Shown: positions 1 to 12,375, counted from the first letter of the stretch. The stretch is 64,000 nt of DNA from Amorphophallus konjac (GCA_022559845.1 CM040125.1:203834102-203898101), one strand, 5' to 3'. Made by a program: numbers and translations. The notes: generated by a model not told the origin, from the letters alone.

Positions 1-1960
1 TTACTTCCTTGGACTCAGAATCAGCGCCACTTGGAGCTGGGCTGACATAGAAACACCAGATACATATTGAGGCCTACTTCTGTGATCTTCACTGTATAGC
101 TAAGAAATATATTCAGTTGGTTGGAAAAATGTAGGAAGGATGCTCGCATAGACCTGGAATCATGCGGTTCCATGATAAACAAAGCTAATCAATAAAATCA
201 CTCAAAAGAAACTTCCATTTAAAAGAAGCCGGATGTTAATTAACACACAGGGGAAAAAGTAAAATGAAAAATGAATGAACTCTTGCCCTTGGTTGTGAAA
301 CTAGCATCTCTTAGGTAATCGCCTAAACCCCATATTGTTCCCATGATGGAAAGATTCACATGGTTTTTCATACTCTCCTCGACGTGATTGTTGCATGGGT
401 TCTTAATTACCTGCCATTGAATGAGGTGAGCATGACCACGGGAAGGCCGCCGTTGCCTTCCACCACACGAATCCCTTCCCCGAGGGAGGTAGTCGCCACA
501 GCGCCTGAATTCGAGCTCATGGTCACCACAGCCCTACCTCTACTTCTGCTCCTCACCGACCTGATACCCACACCACCGCAGAAGCGATGAGAAAAATGAG
601 GGAATTAACAAGGCGAAGACGGGGGAAGGGGAAGCGGGAGGAAAGTGGCTAGACCAGTTTACCCACAGGTCCCGCCACGCCTGCTACGGCCAGGGGAGGT
701 AATGTGACGTGCTGAGGTTGTACTTGTAGCTGCTGCTAACTCCAGCCACCGCACAGGATGTTGCTACCACCATCTCCTCTCTTTCTCTCTCTCTCTTCCC
801 CACCTGAGACAGTTGGAGCAAGGCACTGTCGCATACGAATCACTAGAGAAGGGGGCTGCTATGCACAGAGCACTGGGGTAGACCACCACCGCGATTGCTA
901 CTACTGCTGCAGCCGCCGCTACAACTCACCACTACACACCCACTGACATTAGCCCCCAGCGCCTGCTTGCTCACCCTCCACCACACGCCGCTGCCGCTGG
1001 AGCCTTCCACTCACCCCACCTGGCACGGAGCCTCGAAGTAGGTGGCGAATGGGGCAGGATCTTCCTTGTGCACAAAAGGTGGTGTAGGACAGCGGCTGCG
1101 GGGTTGCAGTAAGCGGAGCAGGGCAAAGGCAGTGGCGATGATGATCTCTCTTTGATGCGGCACGAGGGATAGGGGTGGCAGAGGGAGGCACGAGTGAGGT
1201 GCTGGGGCGGCGCTGAGCAGCGATGGGGAGGTGGGGATCTGGCCATGGCCGGCGGCTGGGCTTGAAGGAGGCTGGCCGTTGAACAACAATAGCACACCCT
1301 ACAACCACCACCTCCAGATTAGAAACCAAATGATGCAAACAAAAAAAGTGGAGGTGTTCACTTGGATGTTAGAACTAGACATCACCTTTAGTGAGACCGC
1401 CCACCATGATCACGGCCACCACCTTCTCCTGCGAGCTCCCCATCACTCTGCCCGCCTCCAAAAACCCACAACTACCCGCGGCCAAGAGCTAACCCAACTC
1501 ACCACCACCCGGAAAGCATAAACCTAAAAACCCCACCATGTATAGAGAGGAAACGACAAGAACAAGAAGAAGACTACGATAACGAGCCTGATCAAAATAG
1601 CTCTGTAAGGAGACAAAAAGACTGGAAAATAACCCTAGATTTGAGCGATGCAAAGCGGGACTGTGAGCTCCGGATCCGAGGCAGCAACCTCCCTCCCAAC
1701 TCCTTTCTTAATTTCTGCTGTGTGTGCACGATCTGAGGCGGCAACGCGCCGGGGGGGTGGGGGGGAGGCGTCCGGCGAGGCGTACAAGAGGCAACTCTCC
1801 ATTTCGCCTACCATGCTTAATCGCAGTGTGCTCAGGATTGAGGGAGAAGAGAGGGGAAGGGATGGGGGAGGAAGAGAAGCAGGCAGGGGATGGGTTTGAT
1901 TCGGGGGGGAGGGAAATCGGGTGTTAAAATGTAAAAAATGAAAAGTATCGAGCGACCGTT
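1..1960. other. Unassigned GC-rich stretch next to a CACTA end
   Basis: No supported gene. The first 350 bases are A/T-rich. Bases 400-1950 are GC-rich and hold overlapping short open frames on both strands (for example 949-1338 minus and 1635-1979 minus) made of low-complexity Pro/Ser/Arg stretches with no recognisable domain. Because the segment ends at a CACTA terminus (2280), it may be the interior of that element or captured gene sequence, but the other terminus is not in the window. Confidence 0.4.
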
Positions 1961-2280
1961 TTGTCGCCACCCGGGTCATCTCAATTACTACATTTTTGAA
2001 TTTTTTATTTTTTTTATTTGAAGCGACTTATTGTTACGTTTTGTTAAAAATGAAACAATATCTAAGATCTATTCTCACATTTATAAAAAGAACATCAGAA
2101 TATATTATCTTTTCCTACGTTTTTTTCAAAGTGTCAGAATAACATGACCATATAGCTACGCTGTAATAAAACGTAGGAAATTTACCAACATTAATTTGAA
2201 AATGTCAGAATATGTTGCCTATACCTATGTTTTTTGAAAGCGTAGGTAAAATTCGTGGCTATAGGCCAGTTTTCTTGTAG
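1961..2280. mobile_element. CACTA-A: terminal and subterminal region of a CACTA transposon
   Basis: The segment ends with TTTTCTTGTAGTG (2268-2280), the reverse complement of the plant CACTA start CACTACAAGAAAA. It is preceded by inverted subterminal copies of a CCTACGTTTT / AAAACGTAGG motif (about 2110-2260), as expected for TNPA-type binding repeats. The opposite terminus is not visible, so the element is truncated here or begins before base 1. Confidence 0.7.
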
Positions 2281-3789
2281 TGAATCACCCGTGAAACCGA
2301 ATTTTGTCAAGGGAAGCGCCGCCAGGGAGCGGCACGTGAGCACGATGGGTATTGGGCAGCACATGGAGAGAAGGGAGGTTCCACAGGTGCGAGTGCGTAG
2401 GCGATTGTGGGGGTTCGTGTATAGGACGTCTTTCCCCACCGACTGCAAGCAGCCGATGTTTATTTTACATCAGATAGAATCCGAACACCTTTGTTCTGTG
2501 ATGAAGGAGGACCTGGATGTTTCTGAAGTCATGGGTAGAGGATTGGATGTACACGGAAGCCATAGGGTGACCATCATACTCGACTGGTGGGGTTAGTTGA
2601 TTGGAATCTGGGAGACTGGTCACACACCGGTTAGTGTGGGGGCGAGACTGGGACCCGAGTACGGGTATGCATAGACAACTGGTTTCTTTCTTTGTAGATG
2701 CCATGAAGGCATTACAGGTGGGCCTTAATGGCCAAAATACATCTGGTGCAAGCCCGAGTATGGGTATGCACTTTCAGGATCCCTTTTTATTCTATATCAT
2801 TTGTTCGTTTGTTTATTTGATTAATTCATTTATTTAGTGTGTGGACGTGCCAGTCACGAAGTAATGATTTATTCGGACCTCGAAGAGGCCACTGGTGCGT
2901 GCCGTCTGACTGATCAGACGATTGTGAGTTTCGTGTCGGGACTAAAACCCGCTGCGCCGTAAAGGCCACAACATTAATTACATCCCCTCGTAGAGGAGAA
3001 AACCCTTGATTGATGGCCAGAAAAAGGGGCCCTATGGCCTATAATTAGCAATAATGAAATGAGATAACGAGATTCGCGAACTGCATCAGAATGCCCCCAG
3101 ATTGGGGTATAAATGTTTAAATCATGTTGATCGCTTATTGACCATTTCGTGTTCGGACGGAAGTCCGTGTTGAAAGTGCGACGAAGCCGATGGCAAAACC
3201 GCGTGAATGTTTGTCTAGTATACGGAAAGTTTAATAAGAATGCGGGATTGAATCCCAGCGGAAACGGGCCAGGTCTAATGAGCTATTGGCCCGGGTAATG
3301 TCAGATTATGACCATATTGGGATGGTTCCCGAGGTCCAAATCTGACTTAACGGGGCGGCATTGATATTCCTTTCGCACCGGGCCTGGGGAAGCGGGGGTT
3401 CAGAATGGACATTATGAAATATTTTTGTTGTTGTTTTGGTTACTTGATTTTATTTCTTTTTCTTTGAATGCATGGGTCCATTTATGTTTATTTATTATTA
3501 TTATTCTTATGTTTTTTGGGTTGTTTGATTTTCTTTTATTTAGGTGCATGGATGTATTTTTATCCATTTGTTAGTATTGTTATTATATATTTTTTGATTA
3601 TTTATCCCTTTGAAAGTTACTTTGTTTTATTTATTTATTTATTTATTGTTGTTATTGTTAGATTATTTGCACTCTTTTATTGCTGTTTTACTTTGTTGTT
3701 TTTGTTTTCTTTTTGTTTTATCCTCCTTTTTGATTTTTGTCTTTTATGTTTCTTGTTTTGAGAAACAAAGGAGGGAAAAGGGGGGGAAG
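2281..3789 (+). mobile_element. Degenerate LTR-retrotransposon interior (family unknown)
   Basis: There is no coding domain I can recognise. The phrase CCCGAGTA(C/T)GGGTATGCA occurs twice (about 2655 and 2752). A T-rich tract fills 3420-3770. At 3764-3789 lies a purine-only-like run (AAACAAAGGAGGGAAAAGG followed by a G run and AAG), immediately followed by TG. This is how a plus-strand element's polypurine tract abuts its 3' LTR. The assignment is inference from that one junction. Confidence 0.35.
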
Positions 3790-4312
3790 TGATCCGACAC
3801 GCCAATGGCGCCGGATCACCTCCCCATCCACATTTTTTTATATGGGTGAATCGGCGTAGGAGTCAGAGGAGAGAGAGTGATGGAGAGAGGGGGGGGTGAA
3901 TCGGTGCAGGTGATACGGTGCGAGAAGCGCTCGCGTGCGCTCTGGTTCACCCCTGTTCTTTTTTTGTTTTTTGTTTTAGAATGGGGGTTCGATCGACCGA
4001 ACCAAAGACTTCAGTCGATCGAAACTCCTAGCAGCAGGGCGGCCCGCCAACGAAGTCGACCCCAAATGCATAGGGCATCGGCGCGGCCACCGACCACCAG
4101 TGGACAGACCCCAAATCGATAAAACTGCCTCCTCTTTATTCCTAATGAGTTTTATTATTTCATATTGTTTGTTTGATCAAAATAAAATACATGCAATGCT
4201 CCCTTCATCTCAACATGCACGTTTGATCGGGTTTGATTAGTTCTCTCCCCTTTCTTCTTTGCTATTTCCTTCTTCCACTTTCGCATGATTACGCATGTAA
4301 ATATGTATGTAT
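3790..4312 (+). mobile_element. Probable start of an old 3' LTR
   Basis: It starts TGATCCGACACGCC right after the polypurine tract. Its first 29 bases form a hairpin (TGATCCG ... CGGATCA). No partner LTR is present in the window, and a different LTR (4313) begins inside or next to it. An alternative is unrelated repeat debris. Confidence 0.3.
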
Positions 4313-4638
4313 TGTTGGGTCCCAAGGGGTGGAACCGGGTCTAGAAGGGGGGGGGGGGGTTGAATAAATCCTACCAAAAACTTTGGCCTAAATAAAATCT
4401 TAGCTACATAAAATAGATCCCACTGCATATAATACAAATGGACTACTTTAGGCACAATGCACGGCAGAACAAAAGGGAATAGTTGAAATGCAAACGGCAG
4501 AGCACAATGCACTGACAGCTGAGGTCGACACCACTATACAGTGAGGTCGACACTCCTTCAGAGCAAGTTCAGAGCCAAGGGAGATCTGTTGCAATAGTAT
4601 GCAGAGATCTCACGAGATTCCAACCAGATGAATGCACA
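4313..4638 (-). mobile_element. Sirevirus-type LTR fragment cut by CACTA-B
   Basis: It begins TGTTGGGTCCCAAGG and shortly after has a long G run followed by TTGAATAAATC. This matches the TG...GAGGGG...TGAATAGATC edge shared with the LTRs at 7873, 10937, 28265 and 54722. It carries two GGTCGACAC motifs (4523-4552), the palindrome type arrayed in the other LTRs. It stops where CACTACAAG starts at 4639; the rest of the LTR is not found to the right. Confidence 0.6.
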
Positions 4639-5600
4639 CACTACAAGGAAAACAGATTATTCCGACGTCCATATTTCGTTGCTAATACGTCGTAAATACA
4701 TCAAAAATTGGAATTTTGACGACTTTCCGACGTATTTGCGATGGAATATGGACGTCGACACGATTACGTCGCTAATTTCCGACGTCATCTAATTGCGTCG
4801 CCAATTCGTTTGAAATTACCGACGAAAATATGCCGTCAAAATTATCATCGATATTTATGTTGATAATTAATAATAAGAAAATTAATTAATATTTACGATG
4901 GAACATAATTTAGTTGAAAATACGTCTAAAAGTTTCGATGTATTTCTGACTAAAACTTATTCTGTCGAAAAACTTTGTGCCAAAATATTTCCGACGAGCC
5001 GAAAATTACAGACGTATTTGCGACTAAAATTTTTTTTGTTGGAAATTATTTGATCCATAGTTTTCTGAATTAGTTCCGACGAAACATATATTTGTCAAAA
5101 ATTAGTCGAAACTTACCGACGTATTTACGACAGAAACATTATTTCGTCGGAAACCTTGGGTTAAATTAGTTCCGACGAAAGTTAATTCGGTCGGAAATAC
5201 ATCGTTAATTTTTGACGTATTTGAGGCGGATAATTAATACGTTGAAAACCTATGGGTCAAATCAGTTCCGACGAGACTTTAGTTGGTCTAAAATACGTCG
5301 TAACTTTTTGACGAATTTACGCTGAGCGTTAATTCGTCGCAAACCTGTGGATCAAATTAGTTCCAACGAACTGTTAATGGGTCAAAAATACGTCGTTAAT
5401 TTTTGACATATTTGAGATGGATAAATAATACGTCATAAGTAATGTGGCTCAAATTAGATCCGACGACCTTTAGTTTGTCGAAAATACGTCTGAACCATTC
5501 GACGTATTTGAGGCAAAAAATTAATACGTCGGAAATAAGTTGGTCAAATTAGTTCCGACGAATTTTTTGTTGGTCAAAATTCTGTCGAAAACTTTTTCCA
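4639..5600. repeat. CACTA-B subterminal repeat region
   Basis: Dozens of short direct and inverted copies of TTCCGACGTATT / AATACGTCGGAA-like words lie here with roughly regular spacing, for example near 4672, 4730, 4990, 5115, 5215, 5330 and 5520. In En/Spm elements such repeats are the binding sites of the TNPA-type accessory protein. No ORF lies here. Bases 5601-5837 are A/T-rich and hold nothing recognised beyond the probable 3' end of the next gene. Confidence 0.75.
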
Positions 5601-7872
5601 CATTTTTTATATATTTTTTAAAATTTTAAAAACCTGTTTAAAACTACAATTATACGCCACAATCTACACAACTCAACATAAAACACACAATAAATAACAT
5701 ATACAACACACCATAGGAGAAAATCCATCGAACATTACAATAAAGAACATTTACAACACATAACTCAATGAATAAAAAAAGTTACAGTTACATTAATTGA
5801 AGGTGTCATTTTTTCACAATATCATAAAAAAAAATCAAGAGATATCCGCTGCATCATCCTCATTCGTCATTCGTAGCATCTCCACCATCATCGGCTACCG
5901 GAGGATCCTACATCATAAAATATTAATAATAATTAGATTTAAATAAAATTAATTAATAATAAATCTAGTTAAATATTTTTTAATTTTCTAAATTCGAAAG
6001 TAGGTAACATGAAGATGATTTTTTTGACTCTCAAAGCTGAATTCTTTGAACTAAGTAATAATGTTATAACTCTAAAGTCTATGAAATTAAAAGTTAAATT
6101 AAATACTCACATGAGAGGGCTGTGCTGTGCTCGAGGGTGCTCCTTGAGTCAAAATCTCCACCTGGGCCAGGAGGGTAGCAGCCGCCCGAGTAAAGCGTGC
6201 CTCCATGCGTTCCTCGATGCCATCTACCGCACGCTTGACGATGGATGTAATCTGGCTTGTAGAAGCGCCGATGGAGGGAGTAGAGAAGGAACTACTATCG
6301 GGGTAGGACGAACCTGACGCCGGAGAAGATGCTAGAATCGGACTGGTGTCCAAGCTCTCCCCAAAACTGTATACTCATCATTTCTTCGGTGGGCCGACTA
6401 CTGCTACCCATGCCTCAGGATCTAGCTGCGGCCGCTGCGTCTCCTCCTCCCCGTACTTTTTAGTCATATGCCTGTCATATGACTCTTGCAAATTGAATAA
6501 AAAATATTATAAATTTCATATTAATCAATCATATTTAAAAATTGAAAATAAAAAAAATGTGTATGCATATAATCTTACCACTACCGAGCGAGCTCTCTCG
6601 CTCACATACTGATCGATCCCCTTCTTCCGGTGAACTGTAGCAAATAAGTCGCAGTACGAGACCATACCACCGCTCTTCTTTTCCTGTTATACATGTTATA
6701 GAGAATAAATAAGGACATATAAGAAATAAAATATAATAAAATTAATATTATTACTTACTAATATCTCCTTTTGGGTCGCGAAGGAAACAGATCCGGAAGT
6801 ATGGAGATGCACGTCTGGATGTGTCGCACGTGCAGCTTTGGCTTTTGCGGATTTAGCCATCCAATTAGGCTCCGCCCATCTATCACAGAGGTCCTCCCAG
6901 TGCTCCCTCCTCATCCATGTGGGGCCGTGTGCCTTCCAAAGCCCACGATCCTCGATTCCCCCGGCTAGAGCCTTGGCACGGTCCCGACAGCTGTGTAATT
7001 GATGCTTATAATTTACAGTTGCTGTGGCCTCCCATGCACGTTGAGCTCATCCGACGTCAGCTCGCCTCACAAACAGATATCCTTGCTGTGAAGAATTCAA
7101 AATTTATAAGTTGTCAATTGAAATTGTGGAGTTGGGAAATATGCAATTTAAAAGATTAAATTGTATACCAGGAACTCGTCGTATAATCGATCACGGATAT
7201 CCTGAGGAAACTATCGAAATGACTTATATGGGCCGGTCACATGTCGCTTAATAATGTTGGTAATAAAACGAGAAGCGTCATTGGGCTCTACTTTATCCAT
7301 GCAATTACAGATGTTAAAATGTTGGCTAACAATTATATAGTTGATGGATAGATAACAAACATAATTCATGAGTTTAAATATTTACCCAGAGACCCAACAT
7401 GGCTTGCGTCCCTCTTGCAACACCACCTGCTCGCCCTCGTGATGGCTAACAACATCGTCTGCCAGTTATGTGCTCGGGTGGGTGGATGAGCCAACTATCG
7501 CAGGTGGTGTGCCCGACGTACCGATTACAAGTAAAATAGAAGTAGTTAATCAGAATTTAGATCATTATTAAAAAAAACATTCAACAAGTAAACATATAGA
7601 ATTTTCATCATTTAACTAAGAATTTAAATAAACATAGCAGTAGAATGTGATGGAAGCGGTGTACTCTGTAGATCTGATGTAGAGGCACTCAAACCTGTAA
7701 ACATAAAATATCGTGAGCAAAATAAAGTGCATATTCACTAGTCATTTATCTAAGAATTTAAATAAACATACTCGCAACAAGTGGTGGGGCCAGTGCACTC
7801 TATGTACCTGGTGCGGAGACATAAAATATCGTGAGAAAAAGAAAGTGCATATTCACTATTCATTTATCTAAG

Positions 7873-9647
7873 TGATGTGCGAATTGAAAGGATAGGATAT
7901 AGAGGGGGGATGAATATATCCCCCGATTAAAAACTGTGCCCAAATTAAAATAACAAATCTGGCGCTACCCAATCTTAAAACAAAATAATCAATATGTTAA
8001 CAAGAGTTAGCATAGAACATACATCGAACATTTAAGCACTCAACGCACACTAGAGGGAAATAAAATGAAAGTGAAGTAGCACTCTTGTGACAGATCTAAC
8101 GACAATATAAGAGTAATGTTTTGCACAGAATAAATGTCAAACAACAAGCACTCAATACCCACAAAAGGAAAGAGAGAGGCAAATCAGGCGGCTCTTCTGC
8201 TGAACAGATCTGAAAGCAATATAAAAGAAAAGCTTGAACTGGATCACGTGCCATATGATTTGCCTTTTCAACCTTGGGGCATGTGACAGTCGAAGGTGTG
8301 AAGAGATCCCACGTGTTCCATACGTGTCTGACCCTTTTCTACACTGGCGAGCTATTTGTTACTCCTATCGGGTATTTTATACCCTTAACCATCTATTTGT
8401 CTACCTTAGGGAGCTATTTGTCACCCTTAGCTTCCCTTTAGCCGTCGCCACAGCTTCTTTCTCTGCCTTGCTTCCTTGCTGCATCGACGCCACAGCTTCA
8501 TGCGTCGACTGTGCCGTGTTTCTTTCCACGCATTTACCTTTACTGTCCATTTGTCAGCCTAACACAACTATTTATCTGCCTTGTCTAGTCATTTGTCTCC
8601 ACTATCCATACTGAGCCGTCGCCCTTGCTGCTTTCTTCTTTAGCTTCAGTCGACGCCAAAAGCCATTTGTCACCATTGGTCCTCTATTATTTCGTCTAAC
8701 TATGGAGCTTGACCTCCTTGACCATGACTAATGTTGACTTTGACTTGGGTCAACATTGACTTAAGTCAAACATGATAATAACGTTGGCTGGAGTTAGTTG
8801 ACTATTGCTGACTTTGACCAATTCAAAGTTTGACCGGTCCACCTTGACTTGAGTCAACCCTTCGATTGTTCTTCTGGCTTCTTCGAGGGCTTCAGGGATC
8901 ATTGTAGAACACTATATGGAATTGTCTTCTAGTAATTTACTGTTGAGCTTTTGGTTTGTAGTGAACCATTCTCTCTCTCATCCATTTCCCTTCTTTCTTC
9001 ATCTGATAACTCTTCTCAAGCTATTAATCAGAGATAACATTTATTTTTCTCCCTTGAGAGGGTATATGTCACCGTTGAGACCTATTTTTCACCCTTAAGA
9101 GGGTATATGTCACCTATAGAAGTCTATTTGTCAGCCTTAGCTTCTTCTGTTGGTGGATAAACACAAGTCGACTTCCCCTTCATGCAGCTTCAACACTTCA
9201 CACATATTCAGCGCTACAACCTATTTTTCACCTGTAGAGAGCTATTTGTCGGCCTTACTTGCCTATTTGTCACCACTAATGAGTCATTTGTCTGCCTTAT
9301 CTTCCTGCCTTTCCTTATATGAATCTTAACAGATTTGTGACCCATTTCTAAAGAATTAAGACTTTGACTGCACTGACTTGGGTTGACCACTGTCTTAACT
9401 CCATTGACTATGCGTTGACTTCGTTGACCATGTTGACTTTTCTTCAATTCTTCAGAAAATTACTGGCTTTCAGCCTGTTCTATGTGCAACTGTCAATCTG
9501 TTCTTTGTGCAATTTAGAAGTAAACTACACACACAAAATCATTATAGCTCCATGCATGATTCTACATCAACAAAACACATTGACTATCCACATGAAGAGT
9601 ATACATGACTCATGATTTTGGCAACATCAAAACACAGGGACACAACA
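7873..9647 (-). mobile_element. Solo LTR, Sirevirus-like, family with W-boxes and TATTTGTCACC repeats
   Basis: It is 1775 bp, begins TGATGTGCGAATTG and ends GGGACACAACA, and is flanked by the 5-bp duplication CTAAG (7868-7872 and 9648-9652). Removing it restores the 118-bp spacing of the host array. The right edge matches the SIRE-1 LTR edge (GGGGACACAACA) and the left edge has the shared G-run plus TGAATATATC, so it reads minus. It contains about a dozen copies of CTATTTGTCACCCTTA-like words (8340-9310) and two clusters of TTGAC. No internal domain remains, so it is most simply a solo LTR left by LTR-LTR recombination. Confidence 0.85.
8700..9445 (-). promoter_or_regulatory. W-box (TTGAC) array in the solo LTR
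   Basis: Two dense clusters of the WRKY-binding core TTGAC (mostly TTGACT/TTGACC) occur: about 12 cores on both strands in 8705-8865 and six in 9360-9442. In the minus reading of the LTR they fall in its 5' half, where U3 promoter elements lie. Binding by WRKY factors is inferred from the motif only. Confidence 0.5.
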
Positions 9648-11290
9648 CTAAGAATTTAAATAAACATACCCGCAGTAGTTGGTGGGAGCGGTGCACTCTT
9701 TATAGTTGGTGTGGAGATATAAAATATCGTGAGCAAAACAAAGTGCATATTCACTACTAATTTATGTAAGAATTTAAATAAACATACCCGTAGTTGTTGG
9801 TGGGGGCAGTGCACTCTGTGTAGCTGGTGCAGAGACATAAAATATCTTTAGCAAAATAAAATGCATATTCACTACTCATTTATATAAGAATTTAAATAAA
9901 TATACCCACAGCAGGTGGTGGGGGCGGTGTACTCTGTGTACCTGGTGCAGAGACATAAAATATCATGAGTAAAACAAAGTGCATATTCACTACTCATTTA
10001 TCTAAGAATTTAAATAAACATACCCGCAGTTGTTGGTGGGGGCGGTGAATTCTGTGTAGTTGGTGCAGAGACATAAAATACCGTGAGCAAAATAAAATGC
10101 ATATTCACTACTCATTTATGTAAGAATTTAAATAATCATACCCGTAGCACGTGGTGGGAGCGGTGTATTCTGTGTACCTGGTGCAGAGACATAAAATATC
10201 ATGAGCAAAATAAAGTGCATATTCACTACTCATTTATCAAAGAATTTAAATAAACATACCCGCAGCAGGTGGTGGGGGCGGTGTAATCTGTGGTCCTGGT
10301 GCAGAGACATAAAATATCATTACCAAAACAAAGTACATATTCACTACTCATTTATCTAAGAATTTAAATAAACATACCAGTAGAACCCCTCCCAGAACCA
10401 CCTCTCCTTGAAGATCCAGTACGACCTCGAACCATCTAATTATTGACAACAATTGAAGTAGTGTATATTAGTCCACAACTAATTACGAGGAGAGGTGGTA
10501 AGTAATAATGATAAGAAGTGTATATATGTTAAATTTCTTACAAAATATTCAATCAGTATCTATTTCATCTTCAGATGCTGAAGATATATCAAACTCATTA
10601 TCATGTTCATCATCTTCCTCATTCTCACTAGATTCATACTCTTCCTCCCCAGAGGACTCCTCCTACACAACAATTGTTTCATTTAGCTCAGTTGAATCGA
10701 CTTCTTCCACTTCGTTCTCTATAGACAATCGTTAGATTCGGTCAGATGAAGATTAGAAGCAACCAACTCTACAGTGTCACCCTCGTCTGATTGAAAAAAT
10801 TCGGCACCAGAATCCTCTGAGATAGCTTCAATGAGGTCTAACTCATCATTAGGCACAAGCCTTGGTTTTACCCTATAGACTGTCCACCAATCTTTATTCT
10901 TGGACAATGAATAACTTGAATAATACACTTGCTGGGTGTTGAGTCCCGGAGGGTGGCAATAAAGAGGGGAGGGGAGAATTGATGGCCAATTAAAACGAAA
11001 CTACCTACGTGAATTCTGTACTAATTAAGCACACAAGCTCTAGCCTTACACGAACATGATCACACTCGTGAATGCATGTGAATTGGGTGTGATTGATAGA
11101 GAAAATGGTGAATGCTCACCACACCGCGAAGCCCACTCGACAAGTAAACGGAATAGCAAACCTCAATTGACACACGAAATTTTTAGGTGGTTTGGGTACA
11201 CTGCCGTGTCCCCTACGTCCACCCCTCACACGGAGGATTAAGGCTTCACTATGTAGTGAATCACACACACACGCTGTGTAGAACAGCAAG

Positions 11291-11449
<159 letters not shown>

Positions 11450-11994
11450 TCGTGTTACCAAACATGAACACCACACACAAATATCTGAAATAATGATTAC
11501 AAACGTATGCTCAAGTTTAAGCTAAATGATTCAGAATGGAAAGAGTGAAGAAGAGTTGATTTATCCTGGTTGGAGCTCCCCCTTTCTCTTCTACGAATTT
11601 TATCAAACACTTGTGCAGCACGATGACCGTTCTTGACGATCTTGGCTCGGATGTGGCTGAATCTTGATTTCGCTCGTAGCCAGCAACAGAGGCTTGATTG
11701 GAACTTTGATTCCTCCTTCTTCCCTTCACGTTCACGCACACACCAAGGTGGAACAAGGACTGGAGGTGGCTGCTGCGACCTGCACACACAAATGTTAGGA
11801 AGAAACCCAAAAACAGGACATACAAATTTCTCTTAGGGTTTTCATCCTCTACAAGATGTTATATAGGCCAAGGGTGGTCAAAGAACAGCCATGGGACAAG
11901 ATCCACTTGTTATGGAGTGGATTAAGGACAGCCACACAAGTGTGGTTGGACCATTTGGTCGAAATGCCAAGAGTCCACATTCACGGCGCCGCCC

Positions 11995-12375
11995 AGACCA
12001 GAAAGGGTCGACCCTTGGGGTCGACCCTCGTGAGGGGCCAGAAGGGCCAGACGGCATGGGTCGACCCTTGGGGTCGACCCTTCCAAGAACCCGTGCTGTT
12101 TTAACAAAACTGGCAACTGGAGTTTTCAGGGGTCGACCCTTGGGGTCGACCCTCGAGTGAATGGGTCGACCCTTGGGGTCGACCCTTGCAGGTTTGGTGA
12201 AGGAGCCCGCCGGGTTAACAAAATTAATCACCAGAGGTCGACCCTTGGGGTCGACCCTTGCAGCTGGGGGTCGACTCGACCCTTGCAGCTGGGGGTCGAC
12301 CCAATGGGTCGACCCTTTCAGCTGGAGATGAAAGGTCTACGTTTAACAGAACCAGGGGGCCTAGGGGTCGACCTT
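11995..12375. repeat. Array of GGTCGACCC(TTGG) palindromes
   Basis: About a dozen GGTCGACC palindromes occur, usually paired as GGGTCGACCCTTGGGGTCGA, separated by 20-60 bp of ordinary sequence. This is the family-specific version of the palindromic array found in this position in the related LTRs. Confidence 0.85.

Larger units (their letters stand above)
5838..10435 (-). pseudogene. CACTA-B accessory gene, Transposase_24 (TNPA/Ptta-like), multi-exon, decayed
   Basis: This is the second CACTA protein, thought to bind subterminal repeats. The start exon is 10378-10435, an ATG followed by 19 basic Arg/Gly/Ser-rich codons and a GTATGT donor. A run of 36-nt proline-rich microexons follows (see the 118-bp array). 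Later exons lie about 7163-7305 (…FPQDIRDRLYDEFL), 6763-7082 (the conserved core with WEDLCDRWAEPNW, KAKAARATHPDVHLHTSGS and FATQKEI, ending at GTAAGT), 6350-6500 (RHMTKKYG, LDPEAWVAVVGPP), 6111-6353 (ends at GTGAGT) and a last exon near 5838-5907. In-frame TAG or TGA codons occur in at least four exons, several of the CAG/CGA-to-stop type. A solo LTR sits in an intron. Exon edges are my reading of splice consensus and conserved core. Confidence 0.75.
7640..10435 (-). repeat. 118-bp tandem exon-intron repeat array (at least seven units plus the start exon)
   Basis: Candidate 36-nt exons lie at 10260-10295, 10142-10177, 10024-10059, 9906-9941, 9788-9823, 9670-9705 and, once the solo LTR is removed, 7772-7807. 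The spacing is exactly 118 bp throughout, and the start exon's donor at 10378 is also 118 bp from the first copy. On the minus strand each unit has a GTAT-type donor after the exon. Five of seven have a TCTCTGCACCAG-like acceptor before it; copies at 10024 and 9670 read CAA instead of CAG. The exons are phase 1 on both sides and encode variants of G-T-Q-S-T-P-P-P-P-P-A-A. The 7772 copy has a TAG. An eighth degenerate copy lies near 7640. Confidence 0.8.

Noticed and set aside
949..1979. Minus-strand frames as host gene exons
   Set aside because: Low-complexity composition, competing frames on both strands, no splice-supported structure and no recognised domain.
3468..3792. Hydrophobic membrane-like frames
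   Set aside because: They come from a T-rich tract that yields Phe/Leu codons; no other support.
7640..10400. Regular 118-bp repeats as a CRISPR array
   Set aside because: Units are identical over their full length without variable spacers, lie in a plant CACTA gene, and have splice signals.
11995..12375. Palindromic repeats as a CRISPR or operator cluster
   Set aside because: Irregular spacing inside a plant LTR with its own target duplication.
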